From assembly GCA_937912125.1 (NCBI GenBank), contig CALDOK010000194.1, positions 17,284-81,283 on the forward strand: 64,000 nt of DNA, read 5' to 3'. Every line of letters begins with the position of its first letter. Position 1 is the first letter of the stretch. Shown here in pieces: positions 7,589 through 18,252 of this stretch. Both the position numbers and the translations under genes were made by a program. Below the pieces are notes generated by a model, which searched no databases, was not told where the DNA came from, and saw nothing but the letters and a program-made list of their open reading frames with translations. The DNA comes from an uncultured Pseudomonadota bacterium (GTDB lineage Bacteria > Myxococcota_A > UBA796 > JAFGLY01).

Positions 7589-9109
7589 CTACTCTTCGGA
7601 CAGGGTCTGCTCGGCCTGCTCGGTGTCGGCCTGCTCGGTGTCGGCCTGCTCGGTGTCGGCCTGCTCGGTCTCGTCGGGGCCGGCGCTCTGATCGGTGGGC
7701 TGGAGCTCGGCGTCTTCGGGGATGTCGGCCTCGAAGCTGATCCATGCGAGCAGCTCTTCGATGCGCTGCCCGGCGCTGCTGTCGTCGAGCAGCAGCTCGG
7801 CCAGGGCCCCAGAGGACGGAGGCTCCTCGAGCCCGAGGTTGGCGAGCTCGCGGAGGTAGCACACGTCCATCAGATCGAGGATCGGATCGATCTCCTCGGT
7901 CTGCAGGGAGAAGTGCGCCCCCTCGGAGCGGACTGGAGTGCCATCGGCATGAAGGAAGGCGCCCGCTTCGCGGAGGGCTCGCATCACGGCGCGGGCCCGG
8001 TTGGCCGTGAGCGCGCTGTCATCGCTCTGCTTGACGCGGCGGACGATCTCGGACCGCAGGGTGTGCATGTTGGTGCGGCGCCGGCGTTCCTTGCGCTCGA
8101 GCACCAGGTCGATGACCAGGCCTACCAGGCGGGCACGGACGCTGCGGCTGAGGGGATCGAGGCCTTCGCCGGCGAGGGCCTCGCGGAGCACGCTGGCCTC
8201 GCGCCCCAGGGACGGCAGGCCCGGGGCGTCGGGCTCGCGGGAGCGCGTGGGCTGCGAGGCCGCGGTCGGTAGCTCGTCCTCGTGGGGGTGATCGCCAGCG
8301 ATGTCCACGGCGTAGCCGCCAGAGCGCTCGTCGCGACGGATGGCGACGAGGCCGAGCTTCTTGCCAGCCTCGAGAAAGCGGCCGAAGCTGGAGAAGCCAA
8401 GGTCGTTCTCGCTGAAGGCTGGCTCGCGGCGCGTCATGGCTGACTTGACGATGCTGGCCAGCACCCAGCCCTCGGTGTCCTGTCGCAGGCCCTCGATGGC
8501 CTCACTGAGGAGCGCGAAGGCCTGGTCTTTGTCGAGCCCACCCTCTGCAGGGCTGGGGTCGGCCTCGCGTTCGCGGTCGCGGTCGCGATCCCGCTCGCGG
8601 CGTCGGCCGCCGTTGTCACCACGGCTGGACTGCTGAAGTTGCTCCTGCTTCTTGATCAGGCTGTCGTAGAAGATGAACTCGTCGGTGGCCTGGACCAGCA
8701 GTTTGGAGGTGGAGCCGCGGGTGCCGACGCCGATGACGCGCTTGTTGAGCTCCTTGAGACGCAGCGCCAGGGGCGTGAAGTCGGAGTCTCCGGAGATGAT
8801 CACGAAGGTGTCGATGTAGTCGCGCGTGAAGGCGAGCTCCATCGCGTCGACCACCAAGGCGATGTCTGCGCGGTTCTTGTCGTTGCGCCCGTGGGAGGTC
8901 AGCTCGACCATGGTCACGCCCTGCTCGAGCAGCGGCGTCTTGAACTTCGCGAAGCGGCCCCAGTCTGCGTAGGAACGCGCGGTGACGATGCGACCGCGAA
9001 CCTTGAGGCGACGAAGAATGGACGCGATGTCGACTTTGCCGAGCTTCTCTTTGTCTACGCCGGCCGCGATGTTCTCGAAGTCGATCAAGACAGCTAAGTT
9101 CTGCTCCAC
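7589..9109 (-). CDS. NYN (PIN-like) ribonuclease-domain protein with OST-HTH/LOTUS-like C-terminal domains
   Basis: 506 residues. I start it at the GTG at 9109, preceded by GGAG at 5-base spacing and immediately followed by the domain (EQNLAVLIDFENI). Residues 1-~150 are a NYN/LabA-type PIN-like domain with the acidic residues expected for Mg-dependent RNA cleavage: DFEN, NRADIALVVDAMEL and SGDSDFTPL. A charged Arg/Asp/Glu linker follows, then one or two OST-HTH/LOTUS-like regions (TEGWVLASIVKSAM...SFGRFLEAGKKLGLV, and a second around LRSEIVRRVKQ), and a low-complexity tail of DTEQA repeats. It is probably a cytosolic RNA nuclease or RNA-binding regulator. It converges with DUF429. Confidence 0.85.
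   Translation of the reverse strand: MEQNLAVLIDFENIAAGVDKEKLGKVDIASILRRLKVRGRIVTARSYADWGRFAKFKTPLLEQGVTMVELTSHGRNDKNRADIALVVDAMELAFTRDYIDTFVIISGDSDFTPLALRLKELNKRVIGVGTRGSTSKLLVQATDEFIFYDSLIKKQEQLQQSSRGDNGGRRRERDRDRDREREADPSPAEGGLDKDQAFALLSEAIEGLRQDTEGWVLASIVKSAMTRREPAFSENDLGFSSFGRFLEAGKKLGLVAIRRDERSGGYAVDIAGDHPHEDELPTAASQPTRSREPDAPGLPSLGREASVLREALAGEGLDPLSRSVRARLVGLVIDLVLERKERRRRTNMHTLRSEIVRRVKQSDDSALTANRARAVMRALREAGAFLHADGTPVRSEGAHFSLQTEEIDPILDLMDVCYLRELANLGLEEPPSSGALAELLLDDSSAGQRIEELLAWISFEADIPEDAELQPTDQSAGPDETEQADTEQADTEQADTEQAEQTLSEE
7621..7665. repeat. 15-bp tandem repeat, three perfect copies, inside the NYN gene
   Basis: The unit CGGTGTCGGCCTGCT occurs three times head-to-tail, with partial copies on both sides. 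On the coding (minus) strand it encodes DTEQA repeats in the acidic C-terminal tail. Because the unit is a multiple of three, slippage would change tail length without breaking the frame. Confidence 0.9.
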
Positions 9110-9236
9110 GTGAGCTCCGGGATGCGAGGGAGGTGGGGGGCATGGGAGAAGCCCCCGGGGGGGGAGGCGGCGTTGTACATCTTGGGCGCCTCGTCGCGTT
9201 CCGTAATGGAAAGCTGGTTCGACGACAAGGGAGCGA

Positions 9237-10652
9237 GTGCTGGCCGGTCGGGATAGAAAGGTCGTCCACTGTCTGCGAGGCGGCACCTTGCGCACCCTCC
9301 TCAGTACCGTGCTCGCTGGGCTCTGCGCGGGGTCGCTGCTCGTGGCCTGCGGTCCAGGCTCGGCCGGCGATCGAGCGTGGGAGCGCGGCGACCTAGAGCA
9401 AGCCATCGCCCACTACCAGGCCTGCGCCGAGCTCGAGCCTGAGCGGCGGCTCCGCCTGGCCCGGGCGCTCTCGGGGACCGGCCAGCACGAGGCTGCCGCC
9501 GTCGAGCTCGCGGCGGTGCCCCAGGGCGCCTGGACTCCCGATGGCTTTATGGCCCAGGGCCTGCTGTCGATGGCGGCTGGGCTCCCGGCCGCCGCCGCCC
9601 AGGCCTTCGCCACCGGTGCTCGCCTCGGGGGGGACGCCGCGCTGTGGGTCAACCACTGCGGAGCGCTGCTGGCCGCGGGCACCCCCGATGCTTCCATATG
9701 CGCCGAGGCGCTGATGCGGGCTCCTCAGGATCCTGCGGCCATGCTGGGGCTGGCGGCCTCGGCACTGGCCGAGGACAACCGGGTGGTAGTCGAGCGCACC
9801 CTGGGCAACCTGCTCATCTCTCCCGAGGTCACCGAGATCCATGTGCTCGAGGCGGCCAGGATCTTCGTCGTGTTGGGGGATGGGGCCAGCGCCTGCGACG
9901 CCTTCGTCCAGGCGGGCGGGGGCGGTGTCGAGGGGGGGCGGGCCTGTGCCGCGGTGGGCCGACGCGACCTGGCGATGCAGATCCTGGAGCCCCTGGCCGA
10001 GCAGCCCCAGGCTGCATTCATGCTGGGCACCATGGCCCTCGAGCGCGCGCTGGCTCAGGTCATGCAAGGGGAGCGGGAGCGGGACGCCGCGGACGCCTGG
10101 CGACGCTTCCGCGCCTGCGCCGATCACTTCGCCCAGGACCCCAACTGGCACAACAACACCGGTCGGCTGCACGCCCTCGACGGCGAGGAGCAGCTGGCCG
10201 AGCTGGCCTTCCGCCGCGCCATGGAGCTGGATCCCGCCGCTCCCTACCCACCGCTCAACCTCGCGCGCTTGCTCGAGGCACGGGGTGAGCGCCACGAGAG
10301 CGCCCTGCTCCTCGAGCGGGTCTCCGAGCTGGGCGGCCTCACCGCGGCCATCGCCGGGTTGGACCTCGCCCGCCGCGCCAGGGCCGAGGGCAGGCTCGAA
10401 GAAGCGGTCGCGCGCGCCCGGGCCGTGCTCGAGGGGTGCTCGGGCGAACAGGCCGGCGCTTGCATGGTGGAGTCCTGCGTGGTGCTGGCCACCATGCTGG
10501 CAGCGACCGAGCCGGAGCAGGCGGTGGTCCTGCTCGAGCGGGCGGCCGAGATCGGAGGGCCTGGTGTGGCCGTTCGCCTGCGCGCCGAGCCTGATCTCGA
10601 GCTCCTCGGCGGCGACGAGCGCTACGCGTCCATCGTCGGCGCGTCTCCGTAA
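9237..10652 (+). CDS. TPR-repeat lipoprotein
   Basis: 471 residues from the GTG at 9237, which follows AGGGAG. An in-frame TTG at 9288, after GAGG, would give a cleaner lipoprotein signal (RTLLSTVLAGLCAGSLLVAC); either is possible and the mature protein is the same. After the lipobox Cys the protein is almost entirely TPR/Sel1-like helical repeats (RAWERGDLEQAIAHYQACAELEPE; AELAFRRAMELDPAAPYPPLNLARLL). Such lipoproteins usually scaffold envelope complexes. It is divergent from the NYN gene across a ~127-base gap. No specific function can be assigned. Confidence 0.8.
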   Translation: MLAGRDRKVVHCLRGGTLRTLLSTVLAGLCAGSLLVACGPGSAGDRAWERGDLEQAIAHYQACAELEPERRLRLARALSGTGQHEAAAVELAAVPQGAWTPDGFMAQGLLSMAAGLPAAAAQAFATGARLGGDAALWVNHCGALLAAGTPDASICAEALMRAPQDPAAMLGLAASALAEDNRVVVERTLGNLLISPEVTEIHVLEAARIFVVLGDGASACDAFVQAGGGGVEGGRACAAVGRRDLAMQILEPLAEQPQAAFMLGTMALERALAQVMQGERERDAADAWRRFRACADHFAQDPNWHNNTGRLHALDGEEQLAELAFRRAMELDPAAPYPPLNLARLLEARGERHESALLLERVSELGGLTAAIAGLDLARRARAEGRLEEAVARARAVLEGCSGEQAGACMVESCVVLATMLAATEPEQAVVLLERAAEIGGPGVAVRLRAEPDLELLGGDERYASIVGASP

Positions 10653-10718
10653 ACCCGCAATTGCCGGTTACTATCCAAGGTGTCCAGGCTCGAGATGCGA
10701 ACGAGCTGCCTCGGAAGC

Positions 10719-10747
10719 TTGCCACTGGGCGCGGCGCCTTGTACTTA
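10719..10747 (+). promoter_or_regulatory. Sigma-70-type promoter for tRNA-Gln (and possibly prs)
   Basis: TTGCCA and TACTTA are separated by exactly 17 bases, 18 bases before the tRNA. Position and spacing make this a plausible housekeeping promoter; it was identified only by eye. Confidence 0.6.
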
Positions 10748-10765
10748 GGCCATCGCCAGGCCTCT

Positions 10766-10837
10766 TGGGGCGTCGACAAGTGGTAAGTCATCGGGTTTTG
10801 GTCCCGACATTCGTGGGTTCGAATCCTACCGCCCCAA
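10766..10837 (+). tRNA. tRNA-Gln (anticodon UUG)
   Basis: A full cloverleaf can be folded. The acceptor stem is TGGGGCG/CGCCCCA followed by discriminator A. The D arm is next, then anticodon stem TCGGG/CCCGA with loop TTTTGGT, giving anticodon TTG. The T arm holds GTGGG-TTCGAAT-CCTAC. The unpaired-looking T-A first pair is typical of bacterial tRNA-Gln. The 3' CCA is not encoded, so it must be added by the CCA-adding enzyme. It sits 36 bases upstream of prs and may share its transcript. Confidence 0.95.
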
Positions 10838-10873
10838 CCCCCTTTCCCAGCGCCCGCGCGCACCGAGGGAACC

Positions 10874-11818
10874 ATGTACGGTGAGCTGAAGATCCTGGCC
10901 GGCAACGGCAACCCCGTCATCGCCGAGAAGATCGCCGACTATCTGGGGGTCTCCCTGGGGCAGGCGCGCATCTCCCGGTTCTCGGACGGCGAGATCAACG
11001 TCGAGATCCATGAAAACGTCCGCGGGCGCGACGTCTACCTGGTGCAGCCCACCTGCGCGCCGGCCAACGACCACCTCATGGAGCTGCTGATCATGGTCGA
11101 TGCCTGCAAGCGCTCCAGCGCTGGCCGCATCACCGCCGTGATGCCTTACTACGGCTACGCCCGCCAGGATCGCAAGGTCGCGCCGCGCGCCCCCATCTCC
11201 GCCAAGCTCGTGGCCGATCTCCTGGCCGCTGCCGGCGTCCAGCGGGTCCTCACCATGGACCTGCATGCGGGCCAGATCCAGGGCTTCTTCGACATCCCCG
11301 TGGACAACCTCTACGCCAAGCCGCGGCTGGTGGACTTTCTGGCGCGAGAGACCCATGGCCTCGACAAGGTCATCGTCTCCCCCGACGCAGGCGGCGCCGA
11401 GCGTGCGCGCTCCTACGCCAAGGCGCTCCGTGCCGACCTGGCCATCATCGACAAGCGTCGCAGCGGCCCGAACGAGGCCAAGGTCATGCACGTCATCGGC
11501 GACGTGAAGGACAAGCACTGCATCATCCTGGACGACATGGTCGACACCGCGGGCACGCTCTGCAACGCGGCCGGCGCCCTGCACGAAAACGGTGCCTCGA
11601 GCATCATCGCCTGCTGCACCCACCCCGTCTTCTCGGGGCCGGCCATCAAGCGCATCCGCGAGAGCAGGCTCGAGCGCATCGTTGTCGGCGACACCATTCC
11701 CCTGACGGTCGAGGCGCGCGACTGCGGCAAGATCCAGGTGGTCAGCGTCGCCGAGCTGTTCGGGGAGGCCATGCGGGCCATCCACTACCAGGACTCTGTC
11801 AGCCGCCTCTTCGTCTAG
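10874..11818 (+). CDS. prs: Ribose-phosphate pyrophosphokinase (PRPP synthetase)
   Basis: 314 residues, the usual bacterial class I length. It makes PRPP from ribose-5-phosphate and ATP for purine, pyrimidine, His, Trp and NAD synthesis. Visible signatures: the N-terminal [11 protein letters not shown], the flexible-loop/ATP region [26 protein letters not shown], and the PRPP-binding loop [14 protein letters not shown]. The ATG follows GAGGGAACC. It lies just after tRNA-Gln and 250 bases before rplY; the prs-rplY-pth order is common in bacteria. Confidence 0.97.
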   Translation: MYGELKILAGNGNPVIAEKIADYLGVSLGQARISRFSDGEINVEIHENVRGRDVYLVQPTCAPANDHLMELLIMVDACKRSSAGRITAVMPYYGYARQDRKVAPRAPISAKLVADLLAAAGVQRVLTMDLHAGQIQGFFDIPVDNLYAKPRLVDFLARETHGLDKVIVSPDAGGAERARSYAKALRADLAIIDKRRSGPNEAKVMHVIGDVKDKHCIILDDMVDTAGTLCNAAGALHENGASSIIACCTHPVFSGPAIKRIRESRLERIVVGDTIPLTVEARDCGKIQVVSVAELFGEAMRAIHYQDSVSRLFV

Positions 11819-11853
11819 GCCTCGACCACATTCGAGCCCTCGTCGTCGCTGGC

Positions 11854-11882
11854 TTGACACCGGGTTGCCCCATGAATAGGTG
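11854..11882 (+). promoter_or_regulatory. Putative sigma-70 promoter upstream of rplY
   Basis: A perfect TTGACA is followed after 17 bases by TAGGTG (weak -10). It lies in the 254-base gap between prs and rplY and would give a leader of about 180 bases. Confidence 0.5.
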
Positions 11883-11892
11883 GCGCGCCCTC

Positions 11893-12006
11893 GCGGGCCC
11901 TGCCCGCTTCGGAAATTTATCGTGACCGACCGTAAGCTGCGTTGGCCCTTGTGGGTCCATCGTCCGAGACGTGGCGCCAGGTGGGAGAACGGCGTGAGCC
12001 TTCTCC
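11893..12006 (+). promoter_or_regulatory. Structured rplY leader (two hairpins)
   Basis: Downstream of the putative promoter are GCGGGC-CCT-GCCCGC and a longer hairpin, GGAGAA-C-GGC-GTGA-GCC-TTCTCC (11984-12006), a 9-bp stem with one bulged C. E. coli L25 is known to repress its own mRNA through a leader resembling its 5S rRNA site. A similar role here is only an inference. Confidence 0.4.
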
Positions 12007-12072
12007 ACTCCGGCGGAAACACCGACTCGGGCGGGACGCAGTGAGCGCTCCAGCTTTGTGTCAGGAGGAATG

Positions 12073-12699
12073 ATGCAGGTGATCAAGCTGGCCATCGAGC
12101 CCCGCACCGATACCGGCAAGGGTGCCGCCCGCAAGCTCCGCCGCAGCGGCATGGTTCCGGCCGTGCTGTACCGCGACGGCAATGACCCCGTGATGTTCTC
12201 GTTCGATCCGGATGAGCTGGAGTTTTCGGTGCGCCGTGAAGGCAACCGGAACTCCCTGTTCGGCATCGAGCTGGAAGGCGTCGAGCGCGTCTGTCTCATC
12301 AAGGAGTTCCAGCGCCATCCGGTCAGCCGCCGGCTGCGCCACATGGACTTCTACGAGGTGGTGGCCGACAAAGAGCTCGTGGTCAAGGTCCGCGTCGAGC
12401 CCAAGGGCACGGCCGTGGGCACCAAGCTCGGCGGTCAGCTCAATGTGCTGCGTCGCACCCTGGACGTGCGCTGCTTGCCAGCCCACATCCCCGCCTCCAT
12501 CGTGATCGAAGTCACCTCCCTCGAGGTTGGCGACTTCGTCCGCGTCAACGACATCGTCGCTCCCGAGAACGCCGAGATCATCTACGAGTCCAACTTCAAT
12601 GTGGTCTCCGTGGTGGGCAAGCGGCTCGACGGAGACGAGGAAGAGGACGACGAGGGCGAGGAGGGCAGCGATGCCACCGACGCCCCCGCCGAGGCATAG
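12073..12699 (+). CDS. rplY: 50S ribosomal protein bL25, CTC/TL5 long form
   Basis: 208 residues. I start it at the second of two adjacent ATGs, 4 bases after a perfect AGGAGG; the ORF-track GTG start is upstream of that ribosome-binding site. The N-terminal domain (residues ~1-90, TGKGAARKLRRSGMVPAVLY) binds 5S rRNA, and a C-terminal TL5/CTC beta domain follows (VVADKELVVKVRVEPKG ... VRVNDIVAPENAEII). The last ~25 residues are almost all Asp/Glu/Gly/Ala, a disordered acidic tail. The next gene, pth, starts 24 bases downstream, so the two are probably co-transcribed. Confidence 0.95.
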   Translation: MQVIKLAIEPRTDTGKGAARKLRRSGMVPAVLYRDGNDPVMFSFDPDELEFSVRREGNRNSLFGIELEGVERVCLIKEFQRHPVSRRLRHMDFYEVVADKELVVKVRVEPKGTAVGTKLGGQLNVLRRTLDVRCLPAHIPASIVIEVTSLEVGDFVRVNDIVAPENAEIIYESNFNVVSVVGKRLDGDEEEDDEGEEGSDATDAPAEA

Positions 12700-12723
12700 C
12701 GCCTCGCGCTGCGAGGTGTGGTG

Positions 12724-13416
12724 ATGTGGCTCGTGGTCGGACTGGGCAACCCAGGCGCCAAGTACGAGGAAACCCGGCACAACGCCGGGTTCCTGGTCGT
12801 CGACGAGGTGGCCCGGCGCTGGGGAATGGGCAGCGGGAGGTCCCACCTGGGGGCCTCGACCATCCGTGGCACCGTCGCGCGCAGCGCTGTGTTGCTGGCC
12901 AAGCCCCAGACCTACATGAACCGATCCGGGGAACCCGCTGGGGCGCTGCAGCGCTTCCACGATGTGCCCCTCGAGCGGGTCGTGGTGGTCCACGATGATC
13001 TCGATCTGCCCTTTGGCTCCTTGCGCATCAAGCGTGGCGGCGGTCACGGAGGCCACAACGGCCTGCGCGACCTGCACGGCCACATCGGCGCCGAGTTCCT
13101 GCGCGTGCGCTTCGGGATCTCCAGGCCGCCGGCCGATCTGGACGCGGCCGACTATGTCCTGGGCCGGTGGGACGACGGGGAGCGCCAGGCGCTGCCCCTG
13201 GTCGTCGATCGTGGCGCAGACGCCGTCGAGGCCATCATCACGGATGGCCCGACAGTGGCGATGAACGCTTTCAATGTACGCCCTCGCCGCAGCAAGGCGA
13301 GTGGCGAGGAATCTGCCCCCTCGGACGACTCCGACGCCTCGGCCACCGCCGAGCCCGCCGCTGTCGTCCAGGATGGGGCTTCGAACCCCACCGCCCCCGA
13401 AGGGGCAAGGAGCTGA
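12724..13416 (+). CDS. pth: Peptidyl-tRNA hydrolase with C-terminal extension
   Basis: 230 residues against the usual ~185-195. Pth releases peptides from prematurely dropped peptidyl-tRNA. Hallmarks: [22 protein letters not shown] with catalytic His in [17 protein letters not shown], and [11 protein letters not shown]...[10 protein letters not shown]. The ATG follows GCGAGG at 7-base spacing. Residues ~190-230 are a Ser/Asp/Ala/Pro-rich tail absent from typical Pth. Its stop lies 2 bases before the hppA start codon, so the pair is very likely co-transcribed. Confidence 0.96.
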   Translation: MWLVVGLGNPGAKYEETRHNAGFLVVDEVARRWGMGSGRSHLGASTIRGTVARSAVLLAKPQTYMNRSGEPAGALQRFHDVPLERVVVVHDDLDLPFGSLRIKRGGGHGGHNGLRDLHGHIGAEFLRVRFGISRPPADLDAADYVLGRWDDGERQALPLVVDRGADAVEAIITDGPTVAMNAFNVRPRRSKASGEESAPSDDSDASATAEPAAVVQDGASNPTAPEGARS

Positions 13417-13418
13417 TC

Positions 13419-15524
<2,106 letters not shown>

Positions 15525-15545
15525 TCACAAGCTTGGGCGGGAGAC

Positions 15546-15570
15546 CCCCGCTCACCCTCCGCGGGGAGGG
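15546..15570 (+). terminator. GC hairpin after hppA, no U-tract
   Basis: Two alternative 6-bp stems overlap: CCCCGC/GCGGGG, and CCCTCC-GCGG-GGAGGG. There is no T-run, so it could be a weak or Rho-assisted terminator, or a leader element of rpsF. Confidence 0.3.
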
Positions 15571-15633
15571 GCTTCAGCGCCATTTCCGGCGTCGCACCTC
15601 CCCCTCAACGTCCAAGTGGAGGAACCCAGGACG

Positions 15634-16143
15634 ATGACTATTCACGAGTACGAGACCACGCTGATCTACCATCCGGAGACCCCGGAACCGGAGCTCCAGC
15701 GCATCACCGAGCGCATCGACGGCGTTATCGGTACCTTCGAGGGCCACAAGCTCTTCTACGACCCCTGGGGTGTCCGCAAGCTGGCCTACCCCATCCAGAA
15801 GCAGGCCCGTGGAAACTACTTCCACATGGGCTTTGTCGCGAATGCTGAGTGCATCGCCGAGCTCGAGCGCGTCCTGCGCATCGAGGCACACGTCATGCGC
15901 TTCCTCACTGTGCGCTTGTTCGAGGATGTCGACCTCGAGGAGCGGCAGCTCGCCGCTGCCAACCGGCAGGCCGTCATGAGCGCTGACAGCGCTGACGAAG
16001 AGGACGATCGTGGCCGTGATCGCGACCGCGATCGCGACCGTGACCGCGGAGACCGCGATCGCGATCGTGACCGCCGTCCCCCTCGTGGTGCCGACTCGGA
16101 CTCCGACGAGGTTGGCTTTTCACCCGATACCGACGAGTCATAG
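15634..16143 (+). CDS. rpsF: 30S ribosomal protein bS6 with an Arg-Asp repeat tail
   Basis: 169 residues; the S6 fold needs about 95-110. Start ATG 15634 follows CAGGACG and gives MTIHEYETTLIYHPE. The S6 core shows FYDPWGVRKLAYPIQKQARGNYFHMGF and ends near residue 105. The remaining ~60 residues are an acidic patch, then a run of alternating Arg-Asp dipeptides (broken by Gly), then a Ser/Asp end. S6 pairs with S18 on the small-subunit platform. In E. coli the S6 tail is glutamylated; whether this unrelated tail is modified is unknown. Operon: rpsF-rpsR-rplI, without ssb. Confidence 0.95.
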   Translation: MTIHEYETTLIYHPETPEPELQRITERIDGVIGTFEGHKLFYDPWGVRKLAYPIQKQARGNYFHMGFVANAECIAELERVLRIEAHVMRFLTVRLFEDVDLEERQLAAANRQAVMSADSADEEDDRGRDRDRDRDRDRGDRDRDRDRRPPRGADSDSDEVGFSPDTDES

Positions 16144-16152
16144 GAGGCTCCC

Positions 16153-16377
16153 ATGCGAAGAGGTCGCTCCCGTCGCAAGGTCTGCCGGTTCTGCGCCGAC
16201 AAGAAGACCACCATCGACTACAAGGATCCCAAGCTCCTGAGGTACTTCATCACCGAGCGCGGCAAGATCGTGCCCCGGCGTATCTCTGGCAACTGCGCCC
16301 GCCACCAGCGTGAGATGGCCTTGGCCATCAAGCGCGCCCGTCACATCGCGTTGCTGCCCTTCGTGGCCGCAGAGTAG
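16153..16377 (+). CDS. rpsR: 30S ribosomal protein bS18
   Basis: 74 residues, normal length. The N-terminal Arg-rich segment is followed by CRFC and later SGNCARHQ, so it may be a Cys-containing, zinc-binding form. The core [23 protein letters not shown] is typical. AGGAGG precedes the ATG at 6-base spacing. Nine bases separate it from rpsF. Confidence 0.97.
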   Translation: MRRGRSRRKVCRFCADKKTTIDYKDPKLLRYFITERGKIVPRRISGNCARHQREMALAIKRARHIALLPFVAAE

Positions 16378-16386
16378 GAGGTCGAG

Positions 16387-16830
16387 ATGAAGGTCATCCT
16401 TCAGCAGGACTTCGATGGGCTGGGCCGGATCGGTGACATTGTAAAGGTCTCCGATGGCTATGCCTTCAACTTCCTGATCCCCCGCGGCATCGCCATGCAG
16501 GCCGCCGAGAGCAACGTGCGCCAGATGGAGCACCTGCAGCGAATCACCGAGTCCAAGCGCAAGACCATGCTCGAAGCGGCTCGGGTCGAGGCGGATCGCA
16601 TCAACGGCACCGCCGTGTCGCTCAAGCGCCTCGCGGGCGAAGAGGACAAGCTGTTCGGTTCGGTCACCAACCGTGACATCGCCGAGGCCCTCGCGGCCGA
16701 AGGCATCGAGATCGACAAGCGCGACATCGTCCTCGAGGAGCCCATCCGCACGATCGGCGTCTACAACGTCTCCGTGCGCATCCATGCAGACGTAGAGGCC
16801 AAGCTCAAGGTATACGTGATCCGCGAGTAG
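16387..16830 (+). CDS. rplI: 50S ribosomal protein bL9
   Basis: 147 residues, normal length. It has the N-terminal rRNA-binding domain (MKVILQQDFDGLGRIGDIVKVSDGYAFNFLIPRGIA), the long connecting helix (residues ~42-75) and the C-terminal domain with LFGSVTNRDIAEAL. It is the last gene of the rpsF-rpsR-rplI run, and a strong hairpin follows. Confidence 0.97.
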   Translation: MKVILQQDFDGLGRIGDIVKVSDGYAFNFLIPRGIAMQAAESNVRQMEHLQRITESKRKTMLEAARVEADRINGTAVSLKRLAGEEDKLFGSVTNRDIAEALAAEGIEIDKRDIVLEEPIRTIGVYNVSVRIHADVEAKLKVYVIRE

Positions 16831-16848
16831 CCCCTCCATTGTCAGTGT

Positions 16849-16876
16849 GCGCCCGGCTGCTGCGGTGGCCGGGCGC
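16849..16876 (+). terminator. Hairpin between rplI and dnaB
   Basis: GCGCCCGGC and GCCGGGCGC form a perfect 9-bp stem around a 10-base loop, followed by TTCTACGTT. The U-tract is poor, so this may be a partial terminator reducing read-through into dnaB. Confidence 0.5.
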
Positions 16877-16905
16877 TTCTACGTTCAGCACAGGCTTTCG
16901 ACTCC

Positions 16906-18252
16906 ATGGACTCGACTCCAGCGTTGCCCCACTCCATCGAAGCCGAGCGTGCCGTCCTCGGCTCCATCCTGCTGGATCCCAAGCTGCTCGACCCCGTCAC
17001 CGAGGTGGTCGATGCGGACATGTTCTACAGGGACGCTCATCGCAAGCTGTTCCGCTTGTTGTCCGAGATGTCCGAGCAGGGGCAGACTCCGGATCCGCTC
17101 ACGGTCATCGACCGGGTGCTCGCGAGCGGAGACGAGCAGGGCTTCGGCGGCGCGGCCTACATCAGCTCTCTGCCGGAGCAGGTGCCCTCCACACAGAACG
17201 TGGAGGTCTATGCGCAGCTGGTGCGCGAGAAGGCGGTACGCCGGCGCCTGCTCGAGGTCGCCCAGCACATCGGTGAGTCGGTGCGCAGCGAGTCGGATCT
17301 CGAGCAGCTGCTGGACATCGCCGAGTCCAGCGTATTCGAGGTCTCGCAGAAGCGGGGCAACAAGGACTGGCATGCCCTGCCCATGCTGGTCGGCGATGAG
17401 TGGAAGCGCATCCAGCTGCTGGCTGAGCACAAGGGCTCGGTCACCGGCATCACCACCGGCTTCGTCGATCTCGACAACAAGCTCAGCGGCTTCCAGCGCA
17501 GCGACCTCATCATCCTCGCAGCGCGCCCCGCCATGGGCAAGACCGCCCTGGCGTTGAACCTCGCCCGGCATGCCGCCATGGAGGGCAAGGTCACCGTCGG
17601 CGTCTTCTCCCTCGAGATGCCCCGTGGCCAGCTGGCCACCCGCATGCTCTGCGCAGAGAAGGAGATCGACGCCTCCCGCGTCCGGTCCGGTCACCTGCGC
17701 CGGGACGTGGAGTGGCCCAAGCTGGCCGACGCCGTGGAGGCCCTCCACCAAGCGCCCATCCACATCGACGACACCCCGGGGCTCACCATCACCCAGCTGC
17801 GATCCAAGGCCCGAAGGCTCAAGTCGGAGTACCCTGATCTGGGGCTCATCGTGGTGGACTACCTCCAGCTGATGCAGGGCTCGGGCGGTCCCCGGGAGAG
17901 CCGGGAGCAGGCCATCTCGGGCATCAGCCGAGGGCTCAAGGGGCTCGCCAAGGAGCTGAACATCGCGGTGCTCTCCCTCGCGCAGCTCAACCGCGGCGTC
18001 GAGCTGCGCCCGGACAAGCGCCCCATGATGGCGGACCTGCGCGAGTCTGGCGCCATCGAGCAGGACGCCGACCTGGTGCTCTTCATCTACCGGGACGAGT
18101 ACTACAACAAGGAAGAGAGCGAGAAGAAGGGCGTCGCGGAGATCGTCATCGGCAAGAACCGCCACGGCCCCACCGGGTCCGTCGAGCTGGCGTTCAAGGG
18201 TGAGTTCCTGCGCTTCGACAACCTGGATCTGCGGCACGAGGGCTACGTGTGA
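16906..18252 (+). CDS. dnaB: Replicative DNA helicase DnaB
   Basis: 448 residues, typical length. It unwinds DNA ahead of the replisome as a hexamer. The N-terminal primase-interacting domain starts HSIEAERAVLGSILLD; the RecA-like domain has Walker A AARPAMGKTA, EMPRGQLATRM, the Walker-B-type LIVVDYLQLM, and GAIEQDADLVLFIYRDEYYN. No intein or insertion is present. The ribosome-binding site is weak. Linkage to rpsF-rpsR-rplI is conserved in many bacteria. Its stop overlaps the next start (GTGA). Confidence 0.97.
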   Translation: MDSTPALPHSIEAERAVLGSILLDPKLLDPVTEVVDADMFYRDAHRKLFRLLSEMSEQGQTPDPLTVIDRVLASGDEQGFGGAAYISSLPEQVPSTQNVEVYAQLVREKAVRRRLLEVAQHIGESVRSESDLEQLLDIAESSVFEVSQKRGNKDWHALPMLVGDEWKRIQLLAEHKGSVTGITTGFVDLDNKLSGFQRSDLIILAARPAMGKTALALNLARHAAMEGKVTVGVFSLEMPRGQLATRMLCAEKEIDASRVRSGHLRRDVEWPKLADAVEALHQAPIHIDDTPGLTITQLRSKARRLKSEYPDLGLIVVDYLQLMQGSGGPRESREQAISGISRGLKGLAKELNIAVLSLAQLNRGVELRPDKRPMMADLRESGAIEQDADLVLFIYRDEYYNKEESEKKGVAEIVIGKNRHGPTGSVELAFKGEFLRFDNLDLRHEGYV

